Positions 26,906 to 37,489 of a DNA stretch of 38,302 nucleotides are shown here, in pieces. Under the pieces are notes generated by a model. It ran no database searches. It was not told the DNA's origin and worked only from the letters and a program-made list of their open reading frames with translations. The position numbers were made by a program, and so were the translations under genes. Positions within the stretch are counted from its first letter, which is position 1; every line of letters begins with the position of its first letter. The stretch is from Chrysophaeum taylorii (taxonomy: Eukaryota; Sar; Pelagophyceae; Pelagomonadales; Pelagomonadaceae), in assembly GCA_029834535.1 (NCBI GenBank), contig JAQMWT010000072.1:1-38302 (forward strand), given 5' to 3'.

Positions 26906-27479
26906 ACGGTCGAAGAGCTCAAGGAGTTCGCGGAGGTTGGTGCGACGGATTGGATCGAGTTTGTTCTCGCGCGACACAGGAGTCTGCGGTCGCGCGTCTG
27001 CGAGGTAGCTGCTGGCGCCGGGAAGATCGAGGTGCTGAAATGGGCGCGGGATCGTCGAGACTGCCCGTGCATCGAAAGGGCATGCTCCCTCGCAGCACGG
27101 GGTGGTCAACTAGCCGCGTTGGAATGGCTCCGCGCGTCCCTGGGGTGCGGATACGTGCGCCTCGGCAGCCGCAAAAGGCCATTTCGAAATCCTTAAGTGG
27201 GTGGGCGCGCGCTGGATGGATGCCCCTGGGACAAACAAAGACACGTGCGCCAAAGCGGCTTACGGAGGCCACCTCCGCGTACTCGAGTGGGCCCGCGCCC
27301 CCCGCGGCGGTCGCTGGAACAAGGAAGAATGCTACGAGGTCGACGAAAGCGACGAGATGATGATGATGCGAGCGACGACGACGAACATCTCGACTCCTGT
27401 GCCATCTTATGAAAACGACAACGATCAGCGAGACTACAATAATAATAATTCGCCGTGCTTCTCTACTAGGAGAGTCTGA
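26906..27479 (+). pseudogene. Ankyrin-repeat protein, frameshifted
   Basis: The first frame (about 26906-27196) has TVEELKEFAEVGATDWIEF, then AAGAGKIEVLKWARDRRDCP and AARGGQLAALEWLRA. The next frame (about 27150-27479) has TCASAAAKGHFEILKWVGA and TCAKAAYGGHLRVLEWARA, ending in an asparagine/methionine-rich tail. The AA..GH.EVLKWAR pattern is the ankyrin form common in algal and giant-virus genomes. One frameshift near 27140 splits the repeats, where GC[P]WD-type residues should be. At least four repeats remain. The role is protein-protein binding. It is convergent with the acidic gene, with stops 39 bases apart. Confidence 0.65.
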
Positions 27480-27487
27480 TATCCTTA

Positions 27488-27506
27488 GGAAGAAGAAGAA
27501 GAAGAA
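27488..27506 (+). repeat. GAA trinucleotide run
   Basis: A gaagaagaagaagaagaag run lies in the 38-base gap between the ankyrin and acidic gene ends. Confidence 0.7.
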
Positions 27507-27517
27507 GACTTACGTAA

Positions 27518-29143
27518 TTAACCCGAAGAAGCAGAGGAAGAAGAGAACTGGAGGACGGAGGCGAGAACGTCAGCAGCGTCTGTCGTGGTGTTCGTCTTAT
27601 TGTCGTCGTCCTCCTCGCCTTCTTCCTCGAGGACGCGCTCGAGGAGGGTATCGAGGGAGCTGGAGAAGGAAAAAGATGACAACTCCGAAGCGGGCTTCTC
27701 GGGCGCGGCGGCGGGTGGAGGCGATGAGGTAAACCGATCGTCGTCGCGTTCGGCGAGATCGCGAAGACGTCTCAACTCGCGACGCTGCTCTGCCAGGAGG
27801 TCGCCGCGCGGCTCGAAGTGGAGGTTGCGCGCGCGCATCGAGGTGGCGAGGTCGTCGAGGCGTCGCAGCACGTCGTCGAGCGCGTCGTCCTCGTCCTCGT
27901 CGGCGTCGTCAACTTCTGTCGACGGGGACTCGGCAAAGCTCTCGAGAATTCGCTGCGCAGCCGCGAGCGTCGCGTCAACCGAGTCATCCTCGTTCTCTAA
28001 AGACGAAGCGTTGTCTGAACGGTCGTCTGGAACGTCTTTCGGCGGCTCCTCGACGACGGTCGACCCCGCGAGACGCAGGCTCCGTAGGAGCTCGCCCAGA
28101 GACGACGAGGACGACGCCGTCGTCGTATCCATTCGCAGCTTTTCCTCGGACGACTCTCCCTCTTCTGTCGCGCGGAAGATTTCGACGATTTCCTCCTCCA
28201 CGGCCGACGGGAAACTCGTAAGCTCGTCCTCGCTAGCGACGAACTCCTCGTCCGTTCGCGTCGTAGATGACGCCGCGTCCGATGGTTCGTCGCTCGGTTT
28301 TAGCGGTTTATCATCAAGCGGTGGTGGTTCTTCGACCTCCGCTTCTCTCGTAGTAGATGGTTTCTCTTCGCGCGGTGGCGTGTTTTTCGCTTCTTCTTCT
28401 TCTTCTTCTTCAAGCGGCGGCTCTTCATCCTTATGGTCTGGGTCGTCAAGCGCGAACGCATCATCCTGTCTTCGCGGGAACGTTTCCTCCAGAGTGAATG
28501 CGTCGCGCCGTTTGTCGTCGTCTTCTTCTTCCATGGCAGGCGGCGTGTCCGATCGCGGCAGCGGTTCTTCGTCTACCTCCGTTTCTTCATCATCTAAAAG
28601 GGACGCGTCCTGCGGCGGCACAGGCCGATCGTCTTCTTCCACGGCAGCAAGGGGGGTGTCTTCTTCCTCTTCCGGGAAGTTCGGCAGCGTTTCCGGCTGC
28701 CGTATATCCTCTTCTTCCTTGGCAACAACAACAAAAGGGGAGAACAGTTCCTCCTCTTCCGCTGGAAAGTCCGGTTGCGGTGCCTTCTCTTCCGCTGGAA
28801 AGTCCGGTCGCGGCAACCAAGAAGCCTCCTCATCGGGCTGCTGACTACCTTCCTCGGCAAGCGGGGTGTCGTCCGGCAGCAGCGGTGCCGTCTCTTCCGC
28901 TGGAAAGTCTGGTCGCGGCAACCAAGAAGCCTCCTCACCGGGCTGTTGACTATCTTCCTCGGCAAGCGGGGTGTCGTCCGGCAGCAGCGGCGCCTTCTCT
29001 TCCGCTGGAAAGTCTGGTCGCGGCAACCAAGAAGCCTCCCATCGGGCTGTTGACTATCTTCCTCGGCAAGCGGGGTGTCGTCCGGCAGCAGCGGTGCGTC
29101 GTCAGTCTTGAATTCCTCGGGTTTCGCGGTAGGGAACGCCTCC
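27518..29143 (-). CDS. Highly acidic, repeat-containing disordered protein, 5' end rearranged
   Basis: More than 500 residues are rich in E, D, P and S. The N-terminal part has three to four copies of a 35-residue repeat (PRPDFPAEEKAPLLPDDTPL...), coded by exact 105-base units at 28788, 28893 and 28998. The middle has acidic runs (LEEEEEEEAKN). The C-terminal third contains helical segments (DDVLRRLDDLATSMRARNLHF, EQRRELRRLRDLAERDD) that may form coiled coil. One base is missing at about 29040 in the fourth repeat and shifts the frame; upstream the same reading continues (SPEAFPTAKPEEFKTDDAPL) into sequence antisense to the RAP gene. The true start is not found. The function is unknown; a disordered scaffold or acidic chaperone-like role is guesswork. 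Confidence 0.6.
28788..29110 (-). repeat. Tandem 105-bp coding repeat
   Basis: Three and a part units, each starting tcttccgctggaaagtc on the plus strand at 28788, 28893 and 28998, with few differences between units. They encode the 35-residue repeats of the acidic protein. The last unit lacks one base (cctccc for cctcctc). Confidence 0.9.
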
Positions 29144-29240
29144 GGGCTTTTGCCAAGGTCGGAGGCGCGCCGCGCTTCTTCGTAAAAATCGAACCCTTCG
29201 TCGTCACTGAGGGTATCGTCTTCAGGCGGCGAGAGTCGCC

Positions 29241-30667
29241 ACGGCCTCGGCCTTCGCGAAAGCCAATCGCACGGCCCCGCGCGTGTTTGATAGGATCGCC
29301 GCCGTGGCGACCCCGCGACTCTCTGATTTCAACACCCAAGACCTCGCGAACACGGCCTGGGCCTTTGCGAAGTCGAATTACCCCGCCCCGCGCCTCTATC
29401 ACGTCCTGGCGAAGGTGATCCGCGCGAAACGGCTCGACGCCTTCTTGACCTCGCAGCTCACGACGATCGCCTGGGCCTTTGCGACGGCGGGCGTCGAGGC
29501 CCCGCGATTATTTCGCGCGATCGCCGAAGTCGCCCCGAGTAGAGTCCTCCCTGGACGCGAAGGTCCTCTCGAACGTCGCGTGGTCGTTCGCGACGGCCGG
29601 CGTCGAGGCTCCCGACCTCTTCCAGATAATTGCCGCCGCCGTGAAAACGCGTCTCTTCGAGTTCGACACATCCTACCTCTCCAGCACGGCCTGGGCCTTT
29701 TCGATGGCTGTCGTTTCGGCGCCCGACCTCTTCGACGCCATCGCTTCCGAAGCCGGGAAAAAGCTCGACGATTTCGCGCCCGCCGACCTCGCCAACATGG
29801 CCTGGGCCTTCGCGAGCGCCGACTGGACGACGGACCCGGCCTTTCTCAAAACATCCAGGCGACGGCGGTCAAGAAACTCAAAACATTCGTCGACCGAAAT
29901 CTCCCAGCTCCACCTCGTCCTCCTCCACTGCCGCCTCTCGTTCCCCCCCGATATCGCGTGGCCCCTCGACGACTTCCGCGCTACCCTTCTCGACGCCTAC
30001 AAATGCTCCGAGCCGAGGCCCTCGCGCTTCCAGCAAGACGTCGCCGAGGTCCTCGACCGAATACGCTGGAACTACAACTTCGAGCACCTCACCGCCGACG
30101 GCCTCTCGCTCGACATGGCCCAGCCCGACACGCTCTGCGCGATCGAGGTCGACGGACCGACCCATTACCTCAGGAGCACCCAACGCGTCTTGAACGCCCA
30201 GACCCGACTCAAGTCCAGACTCTTGAAGGCACTCGGCTGGGGCGTATCTCGCGTCCCTTCCTTCGAGTGGGAACTCATCGACGGCGATCTCGACAAACAG
30301 GACGCCTACGTCAAGCGCAAGATCAAGCTCGCCATGGCCTCCGCTCGCCACGGCGGACGTTCCGTCTCCTCGGTGGCCACGGCGCAGGCACTTCAAGCTG
30401 CGACGACGCTCCGGACCGGGACCCCGCCATCCGCGATGATGATGATGATGATGACTACTGCTGCCGAGGAGCCGGCGACTGCTTCGGCGATGGGGGCACC
30501 CCGTCGCTAAAGCGCGCGCCTCCCAGCCCCTCCAAAAGCCCGCCAAGAAGAAGCAAAGTCCGCCCGCCATCAAAAAGAAGCTGAAATCGACCTCGACCTC
30601 TCTCCTGCTCTCCTTCGTTCCGACGAACTCCTCCCACGAGCCTCTTGAGGACGTGATGATGATGTAG
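29241..30667 (+). pseudogene. Truncated RAP-domain gene copy in the right arm
   Basis: This copies the C-terminal part of the 15405-17897 gene in opposite orientation. It carries the last six AWAFAK repeats and the RAP domain (CAIEVDGPTHYLR) but lacks the first seven repeats and any start codon. Single-base indels change frame near 29545, 29850 and 30500 (for example a five-C run reduced to four), so no frame covers the whole piece. It ends with the same stop and flank as the parent at 30665-30667. A translated product is unlikely. Confidence 0.9.
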
Positions 30668-30806
30668 GATCGAGGAGCGCGCGGGACGCGCGCCCTCTCT
30701 ATTTTTGAGAGGAGTAATAATCAGTTATTAATTCTGCTTTTGGCCACATATCTAATTAAGTCTTCTTCTTCTTCTTCTTCTTCTTCTTTATTTAAGTCCA
30801 GCACTA

Positions 30807-31730
30807 CTACTATGACGACGACGACGACGACGACGATTGCGTGGGAGCTTGTCCTCGGTGTAGCCGAATCCGTTGACCTGGGACGGCCGTCGAACGGTTA
30901 AACGACTTTGACGACGACGACGACGAAATCGCACCGTAAAGCCACCGTCGACGCAGATGGTCTGTCCCGAAACATAGGAGGCGGCCGGCATGCAGAGAAA
31001 GGCGACGACGTCGGCGACCTCCTCGACCCTGCCGACGCGACCGGCCGGGGTACGGTTTAATACCTTGTTCCGGTACGTCGGATCTGCGAGGACGGGCTCC
31101 GCGAGCGGCGTGTTTATGTACCAGGGGGCGACGGCGTTGACGCGAATGCCGTCCGCGGCCCACTCGCAGGCGAGATTTCTCGCGAGTTGGTTCATAGCGC
31201 CCTTGGTGAGGCCGTAGAGCGCGCCGCTCCGCATCGCGACGACTCCAGCTACGCTCGATATCTGAACGATCGACGCGTCACCCGTCTCCGCGGCGGCACG
31301 CTTGAGGTGAGGGTGGCATATTACCGACAAGTGCCAGCAGGACAAGAGGTTTGTGGCGAGGATTTTGTCGACGTCGGCCTGGCTAAAGTCGACGCTCGCC
31401 TTTCGAACGTTCGTCCCAACGTTGTTGACGAGAATGTCCAGGCCGCCCATCGCTGCGACGGCCTCGAAAACCAACGCCTCGCACGCCTCGCGGTCCGACA
31501 CGTCGCACACCGAACCGCTCACGGCGCCACCGCACACCGGCGACCTCCTCGCCGTCGCGCGAGCAGGTGTGAACTCGACATCCTGCTGCGACCAGCGCCT
31601 CCACAACCCCGAGCCCGATGCCCTTGGTTCCCCCGGTCACCAGCGCTCGCTTGTTCCGGAGCGACCACCGCGGGCTCTCCGCGGCGAAGCACGACGATAA
31701 CAACAAGAAAAACACCACCACGAATCGCAT
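30807..31730 (-). pseudogene. SDR gene copy in the right arm, frameshifted
   Basis: This copies the signal-peptide SDR. ATG is at 31730, the intron at 30934-30878 is 57 bases (one C shorter), and the stop is at 30809-30807. Two bases are missing after the EEVAGV codons near 31540, which breaks the frame before the catalytic region, and one C is missing in exon 2. All catalytic motifs are still present in separate frames. Whether it is a true pseudogene or an under-polished sequence cannot be told here. Confidence 0.85.
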
Positions 31731-32610
31731 TGATTTTTTCTTGCGGCGGGGGGAGTGCAAGCGGGGGGCTGCCCCGAACATCAAGTGGAAACTCCCACGT
31801 GTTGTGTGCCTGCGAATCTCGAACTGCGTCACGGTGGAGACCGAGCCGATCTGCTGCTGCCTTGGAGGTGGTCGACGACGCGACGCCCTTATCAAGCAAG
31901 CAAGCGGCGCGTGTGTGCTGCGTCGGCAATCGCACCCCGTGTTGCAAAGGCCCAACCAGCCGTAGGCGCTCAGCACGGACCCGTGATGGTAAGGATGGCA
32001 TTGAAGAGTCGAAAACACCTAAGGTTGATTGACGCACAACGCCTGGCATGGTTCTGAGCGCTGACGCCCAAACACGCCGCGATATGGCGTTGAAGTTGAT
32101 GCCTGGGTGCCGTCCGTCGCCACGGCCTACACCGTGTGAGTGTTTACGATGTCGTGCGAGTGTATCAGCCAGTGCCGAGAGTGGCGCGACAGCGAGCCCA
32201 CGGCGGCGGGGAAATGAGCTATGCATGATGACGTCCTTCCTCGCATCGCAGCAAAGAGAGAAAAGCCCGAACGGCGTTGTTTGCGCCGAGGTATCTGGAC
32301 ACCCACAACCAAACGCCCGCGGCTGGCCGGCGAGGTTCTGCGGTTCCTCGGACCGCAGTTGTGACCGCGAAGAGCGTCCGAAAGGCCGACCCTGCGGTGA
32401 TCGCGACGCAAGTCGCGGATTCCACCCTCGACCTTGATTGCAAAGGGGCGCTGTACTTATCGGCATAAAAAGGATGTTGAACAACAACAGCAACAACAAC
32501 AACCTTAGTATTATTTCGTGCGAAAGGGAGGATGGGACCCTCCCTCCCCGGGGTTTACACTTCAGTTTCATCGACGCGCGAGGCACGTTGCAGGGTGGTT
32601 TGCTTGTTGT
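31731..32610. other. Right-arm copy of the SDR-DnaJ intergenic region
   Basis: This matches 13441-14335 in reverse complement with several small deletions, including the caacaacaacaac microsatellite at about 32478. No gene is supported. Confidence 0.6.
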
Positions 32611-33207
32611 TCAAAAGGCGATTCGGCGGAAAGAGGGTGATTCGAGGAAGCGGTCCTGGCGGCCGTCGAGAAATCGGGTGTCGTCGCCGGTATCTTCGTG
32701 GGTTTCGTCTCGACGCGTCCGTCTGGATGGCGGACCGTCTTCGTAGTTTTGGTGACGCGTTTCCCGTTCTTGATGACGGTGGTCGGAGGTCGAGGTGCTC
32801 ATCATACCCGGGCCTCCAAAGGATGAGCTCATCGAGAAGGCGCTGCCGCCGCCAAACGGATCGCCGAACGGGTCCCGCCCAAAGGCCGCGCCAAAGGGGC
32901 TACCCCCGAGGCCGGCGCGCCGCCCCCCAAAGAAGGGATCGTCGAAGACGGCGAACGGGTCCCGGCCTCCGAAAAACCTCGAAAAGATGTCGAACTCGTC
33001 GACGTCGAAGTGCGCGTCGGCGCCTCGATCGTATGCTTGGCGCTGCTGCGGATCGCTCAAAACAGCGTATGCTTCCGAAATCCGCTTAAAGCGTTCCGGA
33101 TCGCCGCCCTTGTCTGGATGCTCTTTCAGCGCGAGCCGTCGGTATGCTTTTTTGATCTCGGCGTCCGAGCATCCCGCGGACACACCCAGCACTTCGTAGT
33201 GGTCCAT
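32611..33207 (-). pseudogene. DnaJ gene copy in the right arm, altered frame in the C-terminal part
   Basis: The J domain with HPD is unchanged. A three-base loss removes one residue in the G/F region. Further on, a two-base and then a one-base deletion (about 32790 and 32700) put about 30 residues into a wrong frame before the original frame resumes at THEDTGDD. The reading frame stays open for 198 residues, so it could still be translated as an altered protein, but homopolymer-type indels suggest sequence error. Confidence 0.8.
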
Positions 33208-33286
33208 TCGGTTTTCCTGACGAATGTTCGCTCGAAGCAGTTCCGTTGAGATACAAAGTTCGTTAAAACGTCCGTTGAGGGACGAA

Positions 33287-33738
33287 ATGAGACGCCGCCG
33301 GCGCCAGTCCCCGGATGGCCGTCGACAAAGGTCCCCCGAGCGCCGGCGACGTCGCTCAAGGAGCCGATCTCCGGATCGCCGTCGACGGCGCAGCCGCTCA
33401 CCCGACCGACCGACGAGCTTCGCGCGTGCGTCGTCCTATTTGCCGTCGTTGTTACCCGCAACAAACGCGCAGGCGCGCGCGCTCGCATGTATGCGGGCGA
33501 GATCGACGCCGATGGTAAGGCGCTTTCTGTCAGCCTTCCGCCGCCGTCGGCTCCCGTTGAGGAAAATGACGAGCCGCCCCCCCCCGGCCTCGCTACTGTC
33601 CGCGTGGCGCCGCTCGAACCTTCCATAACGCGCGAGGAGGCCACCGAACAGGCTATTGCCAAGGCCCAGGCCACGCTCGCCGAGGTCGACGCTCTCCTCG
33701 CTGATCTCTACAACATCCCCGGTGGTGACCTTCGCTGA
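33287..33738 (+). pseudogene. SR-type gene copy in the right arm, shortened
   Basis: The RS-rich exon from ATG 33287, the 47-nt intron (33426-33472) and exon 2 match the left copy. An extra C and a C-to-T change near 33730 turn DFAEYAR into DLR plus a TGA, removing the last 14 or so residues. The gene is divergent from the DnaJ copy with 79 bases between starts, as in the left arm. Confidence 0.75.
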
Positions 33739-34173
33739 GTACGCAAGACACAACCCCGTCCCAGTAATCGAGCAGTAATAATTTACGCTGGGTGTAGCGC
33801 GGTGGTCCCCCATCGGCGCGGCGGGGGCGTGTCAACACCTCTTCTGAGTACGACTGTCCGAGGTCGTCGTACCACAAGACGCATGCGCTGTATTTCATAA
33901 AGTCTCACGAAGGGACGGAGACACCACCCCACACGCGTGTCACTGACTATGACTGTAAACATACGGCACGTTTACACCACAGGAACAATTCGGCGTGTGT
34001 GGCCGGCACCGATCCCCCTAAGCAGCACCAGCAACAACAACGTCTTCCTGCTCCGAACTTGTTTGCCGAGAACCCGAGACACAACGCGCGTCAACGTGAG
34101 CTCGAGTGGTATGGTGAGCGAGTGACGTAAAGATAATCGCTTAAGTAGACTTGCGTGCGCGATCGACGCGCGT
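33739..34173. other. Right-arm copy of the eS28-SR intergenic region
   Basis: This is the reverse complement of about 11868-12266 with few changes. No gene is supported. Confidence 0.6.
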
Positions 34174-34374
34174 TTACCTCAAGCGGCGCGCCTCGCGTTC
34201 CCATTCGAGAAGGCACAGGATGTCGCCCTCACGCACGGGGCCTTTGACGTTGCGGATAATGGAGCGGTTTGGATCATCGATAAACTCGACGCGCACCTGC
34301 GTCACGTTCCCCGTGTTCCCTGTGCGACCCAACACCTTGTTGATCTTCGCCAGCTTTATGGGTGCGGTGTCCAT
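34174..34374 (-). CDS. RPS28: 40S ribosomal protein eS28, second copy
   Basis: It encodes the same 66 residues as the gene at 11667-11867, with the same ATG context and stop. It is the only gene of the right arm with no visible change. If the inverted repeat is real, the cell has two intact eS28 genes within 23 kb. Flanking sequence is also close to identical until about 34.55 kb. Confidence 0.92.
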   Translation of the reverse strand: MDTAPIKLAKINKVLGRTGNTGNVTQVRVEFIDDPNRSIIRNVKGPVREGDILCLLEWEREARRLR

Positions 34375-35966
34375 GCTTCTACTTGCTCGGCGACGTCTTG
34401 TCTCAAAATCTGGCGAACGCGGCTGGCTAAGGGTTACCGTTTCGAACGCAAATTAAACCACGACCGCCACGTCAAGCTGGCGAGAACGCCGAAAATTTTA
34501 GCTGCTCGAAATTTGTGGCGGCGCCTGGGTCAAGCCCTCATTCTCATTCGGCCGCCGAACACTCGTCTGCAGCCTCGAGGCTGGCCACTTTTTCGACGAT
34601 CGACAAAGAGCTGGGAGGAGATCGAGGCATTCGCTGGAGCATGGGCGATGAGCAAGGGATCGACAAGCCCGAGATGTGTTTGGGTGGAGTGCTCGTGTGG
34701 GTCGACAACTTGATCTTTCTTATTTGCGCGGTTCTTTGTTGAGTCGCTCCCTAGCCAAGTGCCTCGCACAACTGGCATCCCCCAGAGGATCGTCGATCCC
34801 CCGATTGTGTGCGGGGGTGTCGGGAGTGAGGTCGTCGTGTTAGATATGCGGGTTCATTAGTATGTTAACTCTTAGGGGAACTGCATCTTACGCCATATGA
34901 CGGTCACTAATCGGTACGTCTTCTGTCCGATCGTCGGCTTCAGCTAAACGACCGTATAAAATAGTGAGCTCGGAACGTTGGAGTCTGTGCGGAGCGCGTC
35001 GTTTTGCGTTCCGAGAATACGCTCGATCGGGGGATTCCGACAGCTAAGCCCTGCTCAATTTTGGGTGCAGATATTGTCGGTTGGTGCGCTCGACGTCGGT
35101 GAGATGATGTGGTGCCGCCTTGTCATCCAACGGCGCCTCGTGCTGGTGTAGCCATGTTCCGTCTTGGGACTAGCTGCCTCGCCCGGATTTCGGGGGGGAG
35201 GAAAATATAATAAAACAAAAAAATTGTTTAATTTTTTTGAAAAAAAAAAAATTTTTATAATTAAGTCGACGATGGCGCCACCGAACCCATCTGCGAATAC
35301 GGGGGGAAACCCGAGAAATTTATTCCGAGCGATCAGGTATAATTCGGCGGCGGGTCATAGCATATGCTGTCTCTACCGGCGAACCTCAACACTCCACTAC
35401 CTGTACGTGCGGTTGCACCCCGGGTCCCGACCCCGTCGGGTGGGGACGATCGAAGCCCCTCGTTTGTGGGGCTGTGTGGGCGCGTCGGACCCACCTCTAT
35501 GGATTTTTTTACTCTCGGCAAGGGAACCGAGAAATGAATATAAAAATTTATAGAGTTGACTAGTAGTGGGGAGTTAGGATATTGACTAGGGTCTGTTGGG
35601 TTCTCACATTTGCTGACTGGTTGGAAGCAACCGAATAAGAAGATGATGCTACTGGAAACAACTTGCTTCCGACGGACGGGCATAAGGGTAGGTTTAACTG
35701 AACTATTACACGAACCAAAAATATTTCGCTTGAAATAGAGTTTGGTTTACTTTGTAGTAGAATCTCTAGGATCCTATAGACAGTGAACACTTAGAAACGT
35801 TTTCTATAATGGGTCGAAATATAATTTGGCGTTTGTTATACCGGTATTATTTAATATTGATATCGCTTCGTTGTATTTTTTTCAATTTTCCTGGGCTTTG
35901 AAACGATCCTCTCCAGAAGCGTGCAGTACTTTGTTCATCTCAGGACTTTGAGAGGCGGCTGGCGTC
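34375..35966. other. Right-arm copy of the eS28-hAT interval, low quality
   Basis: Homologous to about 10352-11666 but full of insertions and substitutions from about 34.55-34.6 kb onward. An AT-rich insertion with long A and T runs at about 35205-35265 has no counterpart in the left arm. The hypothetical gene of the left arm cannot be read here. Confidence 0.6.
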
Positions 35967-37430
35967 GATGGCGGGCCGGAAGGTTGTCCAAGAAGAGGGG
36001 CTCAGTCGCGGATCTTACGGTCGCGTCAAGGGACTCACTACTAATTCCGAGAATCAAACGACGTATTCTTGTGAGGCGGTCGTGCATGGCTGGCAGCCAT
36101 TCGAAGGAGACCCGCAAACATAGAGACGTCTGTCGTGTCTGGGCGATCATATTGGCTTGGTGTCAAGTTTATACGTATGAGTCAAATCGCGCGTCGCCAA
36201 GGTCCACCAAACTACGAGTGATCGCGCGGGCCTTTTCGAGCAGCTATGGAGAACAGGGCCACGGAACTGGTGACGGGAGTCGCCGTATGTCTTAATCGAT
36301 CCGCGGCCTCTAAAGCGAACAGGCGCGAGTCCGAGCGTAAGTCGCAAGCCGCGAGTAGTAAGATTACAGTAGGTCCGCGGTTCAGCTGGCTTTGCTTTTG
36401 ACCGTTGGGCGACTGCGCGTGCAGCAGGCGCCATGCACCGCGAACGATCCCAAAAAAGTTCGTTGTCTGTGATGCGCTCTCTCCTGTTCTACCTATCGGG
36501 GCCGGGCATGGGTTGGGTCAGTCCATGTGACTCAGCTGCTATCTTGCTTGGGGCGGCTGGCTGGTAGACCCGTTCATCAACAGTCCAGAGCGTAGATTGA
36601 TGGACTTTTGTAACGTGACTAGAACTGGGAAGAACGTCACGGCATCAGGGAGATAAGCGAGGCGGTTCTACCCATATTCTAAGACTAATGCGCGAGTGGC
36701 ACTTGCACCGATCTCAAGGCGGAGATGCTCTCACGCGTGGCCTAGTGGGCGTGGGCTCATTCGAACACAAGTCAGTCCCTCATCAACCTACCGGCCGACG
36801 ATGCGTGCTCGACAGGCGTCCACCGAGCGGCCGGGAAGTATCTTCGAGCAGTCGTGCGGATGATGTTCGATCGACCGACAGACTAGGGCGACTCACGCGT
36901 CTCAGTCAATTCCCAAGATGCACCCCCCATCGGCCATCAGGGACCCATCGACGTGATGTGGTGGTCCGTGTCTGCGACGTCGAGCGAGCTGGCGAAGAAC
37001 GGTTGTCCGCATCGACGCTCATTCCACACCAAGAGCGCGCAACTCGCTCTACAACCCTCAGCCCCGTCGGGCATCGCCCTTCTCTTTACCTAGCGTCAAC
37101 CTCGCGCCTTCCTCATACAAGTGGCACTGAGGAGTCATCGGCGACTTGCCTCGTGCAGACGTCTGAGCCACTGTCCACGACGAGACCGGAGTCCCCTGCT
37201 CCCGAGGCTTCGGTCGTCTTGCCGTACTACTAAGACGCGCAGGTACGGCAGTCGCCGCTGAGAACGCCATGCCTATCTTCGCCGCAGTGGGCGACGCAGA
37301 GCATTTCCAGGATATTCATTTCCGAGATATAATAGTGCGGGCTTTTGCCTGTTGTTTTGCTAATTTTGTATGAGCGTTTTTTTAGTTAAAATTTCTTCTA
37401 TATAATATCAATATAAAACGAAAAAAAAAT
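35967..37430 (+). mobile_element. hAT element copy in the right arm, heavily corrupted
   Basis: The transposase start (ATG at about 35967), the BED-finger coding block (gaatcaaacgacgtattcttg at about 36053) and the post-BED block (aaaagttcgttgtctg near 36455) are recognisable. The terminal AT-rich block is at about 37385-37455. No frame remains open. Since the element lies inside both arms, its insertion predates the inverted duplication. Confidence 0.75.
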
Positions 37431-37489
37431 GGCTATTTATATTTTGCAATATAATATTAGCGGCTGTCTTCGCTAACTACTAATCGGAC

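Noticed and set aside
27585..28844. A 419-residue serine-rich plus-strand frame opposite the acidic gene
   Set aside because: It is the expected antisense of GAA/GAC/GAG-rich codons (TTC/GTC/CTC become serine-rich in another frame). Helical segments with sensible heptads occur only on the minus strand.
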